This document shows positions 1 to 7,718 of a stretch of DNA of 64,000 nucleotides, piece by piece. Every line of letters begins with the position of its first letter. Positions within the stretch are counted from its first letter, which is position 1. The notes beneath the pieces were generated by a model. That model was not told where the DNA came from, made no database searches, and saw nothing but the letters and a program-made list of their open reading frames with translations. This stretch comes from Pseudomonadota bacterium (GTDB lineage: Bacteria; Pseudomonadota; Alphaproteobacteria; Micropepsales; Micropepsaceae), in contig JAJZDZ010000006.1 in the NCBI GenBank assembly GCA_021851325.1, positions 1 to 64,000 on the forward strand, given 5' to 3'. The position numbers were made by a program, and so were the translations under genes.

Positions 1-279
1 ACGGTCGCCGATTGTTTCAAATATCGTAGCCAGATCGGCCTCGACGTCGCCATCGAGGCGCTCAGGGACTGCATCCGCACACGCCGCGCCACCGCCGACG
101 ACCTCTGGCGGTTCGCCGCCATAGACCACAACCGACCTCGGCGAGCTTGCACCTGCCTCCCCAGTTTAGCGCCCCAATCCACGAAATTTTCTGGAAACAT
201 TTTGACGGTATTTCTGACCTTATCGGGGCCAGGTACAGGAACAGGATACCGTCAATACCTATCACCGCATTGGGCGTGA
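1..279 (+). pseudogene. AbiEi-type antitoxin, 3' fragment, disrupted
   Basis: The frame is open from base 1 and its first forty or so codons (start TVADCFKYRSQIGLDVAIEA, then a RATADDLWRFA segment) match the C-terminal part of AbiEi-family transcriptional antitoxins of type IV toxin-antitoxin systems. From about base 125 the expected C-terminal tail is lost. The frame then runs through an att-like 54-bp repeat (201-254) and stops at 277-279. The 5' part lies outside the window and no AbiEii nucleotidyltransferase toxin follows. I infer a gene whose end was replaced when a mobile element inserted. The family assignment rests on a short segment. Confidence 0.6.
201..254. repeat. 54-bp att-like repeat, copy A
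   Basis: This 54-bp block begins with TTTGACGGTATTTCTGAC and ends with GGATACCGTCA. Its ends carry the inverted pair TGACGGTAT/ATACCGTCA. A second copy of exactly the same length lies at 2142-2195, and 16 bp of its left flank and arm (196-211) recur exactly at 5219-5234. Length conservation with a diverged centre suggests recombinase core or arm sites rather than chance. No integrase gene is visible. Confidence 0.7.
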
Positions 280-895
280 AACGTGCTGCCAGGCGACGGA
301 CAGCTGGATTGGAATCGCCTACAACACCTAGGACAAATATAACCGGATCACCAAGGTCAGCGAAGTTTAAGGCACGCCCGTGCAGAGGGTTGGTGCCAGG
401 CACGCGCAATCCGCTGAAGTCCCCTTGCTCTTGATAGCATCTTCGGATGGTACCGTTGGGTGCCGTTCCGCTGTTTGATCGTGCCATGATCCGCGTCGCA
501 CACCGAGCCCAATTTCGCAACTTTTTTGAAAGGTACGGTGTCTCGTGTTGCCGGTGGATTTGCGACAGACCAAGGCACTGTATTGACCACCCAGGTCCGG
601 CCTAACCTGGGGCTGGGAAGCGCTACGTACCAACAGCAGCGGGAGCGCCAGTCTCTCGACATCACAGGGGCGTGGATCACTTGGCGACGTGCTGGTGGCC
701 GCAGAGTATTTGCACGGCCTCGACGATAGTGTCGAGATGTTCACTGGCGTTCTGAATCTCACCGCCAAGCGCCGAGCTGCATTCAGTCTTTCTAAGTCAT
801 CGAATCAATGTCCGATGCGAAGCTCCGATACGCGAAGGTCAGGAATTGTCGCCTGGGACTTTGGCCGCAAGAAAGACCTTGGTCATAGGCTTTCG
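280..895. other. Gene-free stretch, probable degenerate DNA
   Basis: No open frame here has a credible start, ribosome binding site or recognisable family. A short plus-strand stretch near 670-770 reads like protein (GDVLVAAEYLHGLDDSVEMF) but has no intact gene around it. It is probably decayed mobile-element sequence. Confidence 0.4.
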
Positions 896-1417
896 TCAAC
901 CGACCAAAGATGCTCTGGCCGTCTCGATCGGGAGCAACATGACACGCTCGCCCAAGCTCGAATAGACGAAGCCGTGATGCGCATAGAATCCTGCCGCCTC
1001 GTCATCGATCGCATGGGCAAGGATGGCGCGGGCACCGGCGATGTCGGCCGCGGCACAGCACCGGCGGACAGCGTCGGCCAACAGATCCGCGCCAAGGCCG
1101 CGACCTTGGACGGACACATCGATGGCCAGGCGGCCGATCAGCAACAGTGGCACCTGATCGGGCATGCCGCGCCGCAGCTTGGCGCTGGGAAGGGCTTGGC
1201 GTTCCTCCATCGCCGTCGAGATGGCGTAATAGCCCACGACCCGCAGCGGCGCATCCGCACGACAGATGACATAGGTGCGTGCCGACAACCCTTCGCTCGC
1301 AACGGCCCTTTCCTTGAGCCAGAGATCGAGCGCCGGATGTTTACCGTTCGCAAAGCTCGACACGTCATGATCGGCGCGCAAGCGCTCCGGCGGCAGGATA
1401 TCTAGTGTGGTGGCCAC
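896..1417 (-). CDS. tacT: GNAT acetyltransferase toxin (TacT/AtaT-like)
   Basis: A 173-residue GNAT-fold protein. The acetyl-CoA pyrophosphate loop is QGRGLG at residues 104-109, after the beta-4 strand LLLIGRLAIDVSV. FYAHHGF at 144-150 supplies the tyrosine (Y145) that acts as general acid in TacT. In this family the toxin acetylates the amino group of charged aminoacyl-tRNAs and blocks translation. It lies 15 nt downstream of a DUF1778 antitoxin on the same strand, which is the standard TacAT arrangement. All key motifs are intact, so the toxin is probably active and held in check by TacA. The target tRNA cannot be told from sequence. Confidence 0.9.
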   Translation of the reverse strand: MATTLDILPPERLRADHDVSSFANGKHPALDLWLKERAVASEGLSARTYVICRADAPLRVVGYYAISTAMEERQALPSAKLRRGMPDQVPLLLIGRLAIDVSVQGRGLGADLLADAVRRCCAAADIAGARAILAHAIDDEAAGFYAHHGFVYSSLGERVMLLPIETARASLVG

Positions 1418-1432
1418 GCGCGCGAGGCCCGT

Positions 1433-1711
1433 TCAGCGTTGCCATTTGGGTTTGCGCGCCATCAAGGCCCGCAAGGCTGCGTTGGGTTTGGCCGGCGCAT
1501 CTAGCAGAGCCAAGAACGCCGCATGGGCCTTGGCATCGAGGAAGAACACCCGTTGATCGAGGATGGCTTCCTCGGCTTGGCGTCTTGCGCTTTCCAGCAT
1601 GAACTCCGACAGTTTCTGACCGCGCAGCCGGGCGGCGCGGTTCAGCATCGCCTTGGTCTCGGCGGGCGCCCGGATTTGGATGATGTCATCCTTGCGGATC
1701 GGCTGCGCCAT
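1433..1711 (-). CDS. tacA: DUF1778 antitoxin (TacA-like)
   Basis: A 92-residue protein with an N-terminal ribbon-helix-helix segment (DDIIQIRAPAETKAMLNRAA) and a C-terminal tail predicted to wrap the partner GNAT toxin, as in the TacA/DUF1778 family. It precedes tacT, as is usual for this family. The start ATG is at 1711, with AGGAG on the minus strand at 1718-1722. A near-consensus promoter and an 11-bp palindrome lie directly upstream, consistent with autorepression by the antitoxin/toxin complex. Its survival in an otherwise decayed region fits a self-maintaining addiction pair. Confidence 0.9.
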   Translation of the reverse strand: MAQPIRKDDIIQIRAPAETKAMLNRAARLRGQKLSEFMLESARRQAEEAILDQRVFFLDAKAHAAFLALLDAPAKPNAALRALMARKPKWQR

Positions 1712-1731
1712 GAAATTCTCCTGTTGGCTTA

Positions 1732-1760
1732 AACATAAGCGACCGTACTGACATTGTCAA
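1732..1760 (-). promoter_or_regulatory. tacAT promoter with palindromic operator
   Basis: On the minus strand TTGACA (1755-1760) and TATGTT (1732-1737) are separated by 17 nt, a good sigma-70 promoter ending 20 nt before the tacA start codon. The perfect palindrome TGACATTGTCA at 1749-1759 covers most of the -35 box. That is where an RHH antitoxin would bind to repress its own operon. The binding itself is inferred. Confidence 0.7.
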
Positions 1761-1894
1761 CACGTCGTTCGATTGGGAGCCGAGGATCGGCCCGAAGAAT
1801 GCCTCGTCAGATTCGCAGGATAGCGTCTTCCAATCTACGCCCAAGGCGATTTGGCACTTGCGCGGGGCACCCGCCGGCCCGATGAGCCGTCGGC

Positions 1895-2146
1895 ATGTCC
1901 GTGACCAACATCCTCTGGGGCCAAGTGCTTCTCGTCAGCCTCGTCGTTCTCGGCTTCATCTGGGCGGCCACCGAATGGACCGCCTGGCTGCCTGCCTTCC
2001 AACGAGCTCGGCGCGGGGTCAGCAGAGGGCTCTTCCGGTGGGCGCAATCAAATCGGAATGGCGGATACCGCTGGATCGGAATCATCACCGATCTCAGCCC
2101 ATATCCCGTGGGCATACCGCCACTCGTTTGGCAAAATATTTTTTGA
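1895..2146 (+). pseudogene. TraG/VirD4 coupling protein, 5' remnant
   Basis: The first roughly 40 codons (start MSVTNILWGQVLLVSLVVLG, then WAATEWTAW) match the N-terminus of TraG/VirD4-type conjugative coupling proteins, including the first membrane helix. Full-length members are about 600-660 residues. Here the similarity fades near base 2015 and the frame closes at 2146 inside the 54-bp repeat copy B. No Walker motifs, relaxase or other tra/trb genes are nearby. This is a scar of an integrative conjugative element and is not functional. Confidence 0.55.
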
Positions 2147-2195
2147 CGGTATTTCTGACGGTATCGCAGGCCACGCCAGAAGAAGGATACCGTCA
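2142..2195. repeat. 54-bp att-like repeat, copy B
   Basis: Same length and same ends as copy A at 201-254: TTTGACGGTATTTCTGAC on the left and GGATACCGTCA on the right. In this copy an additional direct TGACGGTAT follows at 2157-2165, giving two tandem direct motifs and one inverted motif. It sits directly after the truncated TraG fragment. It could be an attachment-site remnant or a recombinase binding array. Confidence 0.7.
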
Positions 2196-2780
2196 GCTCT
2201 CTGACCTCATTGAGCACAAAAAGCGAGAAGCCAAGGCACGGGCCGTAAGAGCTGTCCTTTGTGCGCTTGTTGAAGGCATCATTACACGACAACTCCCCCG
2301 CACTAATAATTTATAGCAAAAGGTTTCCACAGGCTGTACGGGAATTTCGTTTTCAAGCTCCGCGACCTGTCGGATCGAACAGCTCAACAGGATGTCCGCA
2401 AAGGCGCAGCGCGTTTGGGTCCAGTGCGCGATTTCTGCTTTGCCAACGCGCGCTCTTCCGCTTCAGCAAGTGCCGGGACTAAACATCTAGCTTCTGACGG
2501 TCGATGGCTGTTCGCGCGACTTGCCTAAAGTGTGCAGGAGAGCTGTCGCCGAAGCCACGTGGCTTTCATAGTTCGAGGAGCTACACCTGATTCGCGATCG
2601 GCAGGCTTCGTCGGGATGTGCTCGACAGTGCAGCCGCCGATGAAGGCTGATCGCGCCAATCTTCACGTCGTTCAGATCGTCGGGTTGGGTACGCGCACAT
2701 ACCGCCCACAAGTTTTGCCTTCCCTCCCGTGTCGCCTCCATCGCGATATCGTAGCGCTGGTTTTGATCTTCCACTACACG
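2196..2780. other. Gene-free stretch, no supported gene
   Basis: A minus-strand frame at 2487-2774 (start MEDQNQRYDIAMEATREGRQ) ends close to the Fic stop but has no recognisable family. Several of its residues resemble a decayed zinc-ribbon protein, which is too weak to call. Nothing else in the stretch looks coding. Confidence 0.35.
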
Positions 2781-3983
2781 TCAGGCTGGCAAAGGTTCGG
2801 TGCCGCGTTCGAGCAACGCCAGATACTCCGAATAGGCGTAAATCCGGCCGCGCTGTCGTCCCGTGGACTCGCGCACCACGTTTATCTTGGCGAGATTTTC
2901 CAGCGCCGTGCTGGCCGTCGGAAAAGAGACGGCGAGCTTCTGGGAGACAGTCTGGATGGTGACGAGCGGGCTAGCTTGCATCAATTCGTGGACCCGAAGC
3001 GCCGACGGCGCCGCACGACCGAGGCGGGCGATCGCCTGGCGATGGGCTTCGAACATGGCGATCAGATCGCGCGTGGTCGCGGTAGCCTGTTCGGCGGTCT
3101 CGGCGACGCCGGTCAGGAAGAATTCCATCCACGTCTCCCACGTCCCGGCCTGGCGGACCTCCTGCAGGAGCCGGTAGTAGTCGTCGCGCCGGGATTTCAG
3201 GAACAGACTGAGATAGAGGATCGGCTCGCGCAGCACCCCCGCCCCGCACAGGATCAGGGTGATGAGCAGCCGACCCAGGCGCCCGTTGCCGTCGAGAAAA
3301 GGGTGGATCGTCTCGAACTGGACGTGGGCCAGGCCCGCCCGGATGAGCGGGGGCAGCGCCGCATCCTCGCTGTGCAGGAAGCGCTCGAGCGCATCGAGGC
3401 ATTCGTCCAGCCGGTTCGGCGGCGGCGGCACGAACAGGGCGTTGCCGGGCCGGGTTCCACCGATCCAGTTCTGCGAGCGGCGAAACTCGCCTGGTTGCTT
3501 TGCAGCGCCCCGTCCCGACTTGAGCAGGGTGGCATGCATTTCCCGGATCAGCCGGAGCGAGAGAGGAAATCCGCCGCGCATCCGGGAGACGCCATGTTCG
3601 ATCGCCGCGACGTAGTTCGACACCTCGGTCACGTCGTCGAGCTCGGCCGCCGCCACCTCGTGATTTTCGATCAGCAGCAGATCGGACAGCGAGGATTGCG
3701 CCCCCTCGATCTGCGAGGAAAGGAGAGCTTCCTTGCGGACATACATATAAAGGAACAAAGGCGTCGAGGACAGGATCGTCGTCACGCCGTCGAGGCGCCC
3801 TACCGCAGCTATAGCGCGTTCGTAAACCTGCATGAACCGGCCGAGTTCGAGCGGCGGATTCGGCGGCAGTGGCGCAGGAACATAGGCGCGCACGCGCTCG
3901 CCTCCCGCGCTCGTTTCGACATAGGCGCCGAGCCTTTGGTTCTCTCCGTCGGTCACGCGCGATCCTTTAATCAGTGTAGCCAC
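2781..3983 (-). CDS. Fic family protein (AMPylator-type), class II
   Basis: A 400-residue protein with an N-terminal Fic_N-like region, a Fic domain and a C-terminal winged-helix segment near residues 320-390. The catalytic loop HPFLDGNGRLGR at 227-238 has every element of HxFx(D/E)GNGRxxR, so it should transfer AMP or a related nucleotide group to a hydroxyl side chain. SSQIEG at 89-94 matches the inhibitory motif (S/T)xxxE(G/N) placed N-terminal to the Fic core, which defines self-inhibited class II enzymes. No separate antitoxin is needed or seen. The target is unknown. It lies alone inside the mobile remnant, between repeat copies B and C. Confidence 0.9.
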   Translation of the reverse strand: MATLIKGSRVTDGENQRLGAYVETSAGGERVRAYVPAPLPPNPPLELGRFMQVYERAIAAVGRLDGVTTILSSTPLFLYMYVRKEALLSSQIEGAQSSLSDLLLIENHEVAAAELDDVTEVSNYVAAIEHGVSRMRGGFPLSLRLIREMHATLLKSGRGAAKQPGEFRRSQNWIGGTRPGNALFVPPPPNRLDECLDALERFLHSEDAALPPLIRAGLAHVQFETIHPFLDGNGRLGRLLITLILCGAGVLREPILYLSLFLKSRRDDYYRLLQEVRQAGTWETWMEFFLTGVAETAEQATATTRDLIAMFEAHRQAIARLGRAAPSALRVHELMQASPLVTIQTVSQKLAVSFPTASTALENLAKINVVRESTGRQRGRIYAYSEYLALLERGTEPLPA

Positions 3984-4399
3984 TATTAAAGCATATCGCC
4001 ATTTACCTTAATAGCGGGCTGGGCTATTTCAAGGCTGCCGGCGCGCGGGACACCGACATGGGGAAGGAGCGGAGACCGATTTGCCCTGCTGTAAATCAGC
4101 ACCGAATGAGGACCCCGTTGTCTGAAAGCAATAAAGGATTGATCTGGTGATGAAATTTCCGCTTGAGGTGGGGTTCCGCTCGGCGCCGCTTGGGCCCCTG
4201 GCCGGGTGGGATTAATGCCGCCGTTTCAAGGCCTAGCGCCGTTTTACAGCGGGGCCCTTTTCTGGACCGATCCACATCCTCCGGTCCGTCGTCGATCCGC
4301 AAGCCGCTTCCACTACCTGCTCGAAGAGGCCAACCGATTGCCGAAGCCGTTTATCCGAACCACCGATCCCGCAGAGGCGGCACAGCCGTCGAACGCGCA
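3984..4399. other. Gene-free stretch upstream of Fic
   Basis: This interval holds the Fic upstream region and about 300 bp with no recognisable gene, only overlapping weak frames on both strands. I see no clear promoter or terminator in it. Confidence 0.4.
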
Positions 4400-4917
4400 T
4401 CAAGTTCTGAAGCGGATCAACTCGCCCTTTGCCATCTCTTCGCACATCGCATGCCAGCGTGTTTCGAGTTCGTCGTCCCACACATCGTCAATATGGGACT
4501 CGATGGCCCAGGAATAGCCAAAAGGGTCGGAAATTGCGCCGCTGCGATCCCCCGAAAACTGGTTGCTGGCCAGCTTCTGCAGTGTTGCCCCTGCGGCAAC
4601 GCCGCGTTCAACGCAATCGTCCACATCATCCACGTACAAATGCATCGTGACCGGACAGCCGCCATAGGCAACCGGGCCACGGGTTCCGAACACGGGATCT
4701 TCGTCGCAAATAATCACCATCATGTCCTTCAATCGAAACTCCGCATATGCCACCGGTCCGCCGTTTGGACCCTTAAGACAGCGGCCCGGCTCTGCGCCAA
4801 ATGTTTTTCGCTACAATCCAGAACGTCATCAACTCCTTTGATCGTCAGATAGGGGGCACACTGGCAAAGCCTGCTGGCTTGAAAGACGTGCGAGTCATGA
4901 TTTGTTCGCAAATCCAT
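4400..4917 (-). pseudogene. VOC/glyoxalase-family (PhnB-like) gene with frameshift
   Basis: Two overlapping minus-strand frames together make one VOC-family protein. The N-terminal piece (4729-4917) contains APYLTIKGVDDVLD. The C-terminal piece (4400 to about 4805) reads GAEPGRCLKGPNGGPVAYAE and ends with DPFGYSWAIESHIDDVWDDE, a typical PhnB-like tail. The frames join if one base is restored near the A-run at about 4803-4808 (GAAAAACATTTGG on the minus strand). A shorter in-frame start at 4753 exists but would lose the first beta-alpha unit. I therefore call it a pseudogene unless the missing base is a sequencing error. Confidence 0.7.
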
Positions 4918-5530
4918 TAATTTACACTGAAAGTATACACGACGCCGAAGAAGACATGCGTGGACACTCCCCTTGTTGTAATATTTCTTCCATTAGCTTT
5001 GCGTACACTGACGAAAGCGGGAGGAAGACAGCGTTTGTGCATTCTGCCGCGATTGTCGACGATGAGGACTGGGAACTGCCGCCAGACGCTATCGGCCAGC
5101 TGCAACCGCGCGGTCCCTATACGATACCGTAAACCTGCGTCGGCTCTTCGCGGCGTGCACCTGACTGCATGATTTCCCTCCCGTGGCGCTGACGGCAGAA
5201 AGTGTCCTCCATGCACAGAACATTTTGACGGTATGGAGGGATTTTTTTTCCAAGAGTTTTAAGGTCCATGGATCCTCTCACCCAGCCAACGTCAATCCGG
5301 CTTATTCCGGCCACGTGGGTGACGGTTAACCATCTCTCAGAAAGTGCCATCAGATTCTTGGACTGCATCCCCAGAATAAGGCATGCCAAAGGGGCGACTT
5401 TTCCCATTATGTGGTAACGCAGTTAGAGCGCTGCATCGGTCAGCTGGACGCAGCTCCAGTTCATGGAATACTGCATGTTGGATCGACAGGTGTATGCCCT
5501 CATGAGCATGTCCAAATTTGGGAGTGAGTG
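4918..5530. other. Gene-free stretch with element boundary
   Basis: No credible gene is seen. It contains the half-site repeat at 5219-5234 and an oligo-T run just after it (5242-5249). The DNA to the right is the ordinary upstream region of a nitroreductase gene, so the right edge of the decayed mobile region probably lies here. Confidence 0.4.
5219..5234. repeat. Half copy of the att-like repeat (copy C)
   Basis: AACATTTTGACGGTAT here is identical over 16 bp to the left flank and arm of copy A (196-211). The rest of the 54-bp unit is absent. Copies A and C would then bracket about 5 kb that contains only toxin-antitoxin, conjugation and decayed genes, as expected for left and right ends of a degenerate element. 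Confidence 0.5.
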
Positions 5531-6232
5531 ATGGAGTTCGACGATGTAATCCTGAACCGGCGCAGCATCCGCGGCTATCGACCTGACCCGGTGCCACGTG
5601 CGCTGATCGAGGAAGTTATAGCTCTGGTGATGCGCGCGCCGTCTTCCTACAACAGTCAACCGTGGCATTTCCATGTCATTTCAGGTGAACCTCTGGCACG
5701 GATACGCGCTGGCAATGTCGAACGAATGGTGACGGGAGTGCCTGAGTCGCGCGAGTTCCGCGTGGGCTCTGCCTATGCCGGAGCGCATCGCGAGCGCCAG
5801 GTCCACGTGGCCAAGCAACTGTTCGCAGCAATGGGGATCGCGCGGGAAGACAAATCGGCTCGGGAGGACTGGATACTGCGTGGGTTCCGTCAGTTCGACG
5901 CGCCTGTCTGCGTGATTATCACCTTTGATCGTGTGCTCGCCGGTAGCGACGACCCCATCTTCGACTGTGGCGGTGTAGCCAATGCGCTGGTAAATGCAGC
6001 ATGGTCGCGCGGTCTCGGTACCGTTATCAATAGCCAAGGCATCATGCAGTCGCCTGTCGTGCGAGAGCATGCGGCCATTCCGGACGACGAAGTGATCATG
6101 AAAAGTATCGCACTAGGTTGGCCTGATCCGGGCTTTCCTGCAAATGCGGTCAGATCCGAGCGCAAGCCCTTGTCTGAAGCCCTGCGCTTTGTCGGTTTCT
6201 CTGACGAAGAAGTCGAAAATCACCCAAGGTAA
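5531..6232 (+). CDS. Nitroreductase family flavoprotein
   Basis: A 233-residue FMN-dependent nitroreductase-fold protein. The N-terminal RRSIRGYRPDPVP segment binds the FMN phosphate, RAPSSYNSQPWHFHV is the classical second motif, and SIALGWPDP is the C-terminal active-site strand. Such enzymes reduce quinones, nitroaromatics or enones with NAD(P)H. The ATG at 5531 is preferred over the GTG at 5528 because GGGAG at 5520-5524 is better spaced from it. It stands alone, followed by a decayed region, and its substrate cannot be predicted. Confidence 0.88.
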   Translation: MEFDDVILNRRSIRGYRPDPVPRALIEEVIALVMRAPSSYNSQPWHFHVISGEPLARIRAGNVERMVTGVPESREFRVGSAYAGAHRERQVHVAKQLFAAMGIAREDKSAREDWILRGFRQFDAPVCVIITFDRVLAGSDDPIFDCGGVANALVNAAWSRGLGTVINSQGIMQSPVVREHAAIPDDEVIMKSIALGWPDPGFPANAVRSERKPLSEALRFVGFSDEEVENHPR

Positions 6233-6249
6233 CCAGCCGGATTGCCACA

Positions 6250-6900
6250 GAGTGCCGACTATCCCCGGCCCAACAACATGGCGGTAAACAGCATGTGTTC
6301 GACGACGGCATCGACCAGGCCCGCCACCATTTTGTGACACAAAGCCCACAATGTTGCGTGCGAGAATCCAGCTAGTACACCCGCACGACAAACCTCAAGG
6401 TCCGCGGCGAAGCCAAAGCCGCAGATTGCAGCGCCCCCCCTGAGGGAGCGGGCATCAGCAATCAGCACTCGGGACAAGCTCACATGCCAAGGTTGCAGCC
6501 ATCTCACAAATCATGCACACCCGGTCGTACGCCAGAAGCTCGTTGTACTAACACGAAAGCGATGATCGTTCGCCAAATTTCTGGATACCATAGCCGACAG
6601 AACCGAAGTAGCCAGCAAAGGCCGCTATATCAGCAGCCATCAAGTACTCACATACAGTATAGCGTATCCGGCCCAGTTGACCGACGAATATGTCAGCTGC
6701 ATTCCATTTCTTGATCAGCGACGACGATGCGCAGTCCCCAAAAGTGCGTCATCCATCGCGCTAGCATTGGATGATTGTAGCCTCCATACTTGATGCTGGG
6801 ATTGAACAATGCCATTTCTGCGCGCCGCAACCATATTGTGACATAAAGCCGCTCTTCAGCGTCATCGCCGAAAAGAAATGCCGATGGATCCTCCCCTCAC
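6250..6900 (-). pseudogene. Decayed minus-strand gene, family unknown
   Basis: Three consecutive minus-strand stretches read like real protein but lie in different frames with stops between them. One (about 6693-6893) contains ALFNPSIKYGGYNHPMLARW and WGLRIVVADQEM. The next (about 6560-6700) contains LMAADIAAFAGYFGSVGYGI. The third (about 6260-6545) contains VAGLVDAVVEHMLFTAMLL. None has a proper start. I read this as one or two genes broken by several indels. I could not name the family. Confidence 0.35.
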
Positions 6901-7017
6901 AGCCGAGTTTGTTTGCTCGCGTAAAGGCTGCAGGACTCAGCAAACGAGCTAACAGCTGCCCCGGCACATTTGATACATGCGCGCCCCTCTTGCGCGCGCA
7001 TAGCCGGACGCGCCTAG

Positions 7018-7470
7018 TTAGTTTAGAGCCCAAATCCAGCCATTAAGCAGCGACGCAAACGCTACCCATACGGCGTAAGGAACAAACAGCCATGCAGTTA
7101 AGGGATCACGTCGCCAAGATGAAGCAACAAATGTCAGAATAACAACGAGCAGCGCCGTCAGCACGATCAACGCAAGCCCAACGTGATGGGCGGTAAAGAA
7201 GATAGGAGTCCAAAGAAAATTGAGGCAAAGTTGGGCGATCCAGAGTTTCATCTCCCAACCGCCACTATGAGTTTCAAAAGTCCGCCAACCGGCAACTGCA
7301 ATCATTACATAGAGCAAAGTCCAGACCGGTCCGAAGGCCCAGTTTGGCGGATTGAATGGAGGCTTTGCCAGGCCTGCATACCAACCACCGGGCGCCGTCA
7401 GAAGGCCGATCGCCAGACCGCCACCAACGACCAGGACCACAAACAAAACGCGTATCAACCAGCGCGGCAT
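7018..7470 (-). CDS. tspO: TspO/MBR family membrane protein
   Basis: A 150-residue protein with five predicted membrane helices. It carries the family signature WYAGLAKPPFNPPNWAFGPV followed by WTLLYVMIAVAGW, and ends in the conserved fifth helix (PYAVWVAFASLLNGWIWALN). TspO binds porphyrins and sterol-like ligands. In alphaproteobacteria it modulates tetrapyrrole traffic and stress responses from the outer or cytoplasmic membrane. It is a single gene, with 248 bp between it and the downstream end of the aminotransferase gene. No pigment genes are in the window, so a photosynthetic role cannot be argued. Confidence 0.95.
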   Translation of the reverse strand: MPRWLIRVLFVVLVVGGGLAIGLLTAPGGWYAGLAKPPFNPPNWAFGPVWTLLYVMIAVAGWRTFETHSGGWEMKLWIAQLCLNFLWTPIFFTAHHVGLALIVLTALLVVILTFVASSWRRDPLTAWLFVPYAVWVAFASLLNGWIWALN

Positions 7471-7718
7471 CGTGCCACCTATATGATTTCACCACTACTA
7501 TATCTCTTTTTAGCCCCGCTCATAGCCACAGCCAACCACCAGGAACGGATAAGGCACTGGTCCGAACGCCTTAGTCATTTCAAGCCGTCTCCACGTAGCG
7601 GTTAAATGGTCAGCTTACGTTAGACGCACCATGACTGATATGCTCCGGCCAGACGACATCTCGCCCAATCGATCCGGGGAGGTTCGCACTGAGTTGAGTT
7701 AACCTTCACACCCGCGCC

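Noticed and set aside
689-1405. 238-codon plus-strand frame over the TacT gene
   Set aside because: Lies opposite the clear GNAT toxin with intact motifs; no ribosome binding site.
2532-3989. 485-codon plus-strand open frame
   Set aside because: It is the antisense of the Fic gene, has Arg/Gly/Gln-rich noise and no family motif.
1-5240. A complete new defence island
   Set aside because: TA, Fic and AbiEi parts are known families and most are decayed; nothing shows they work together.
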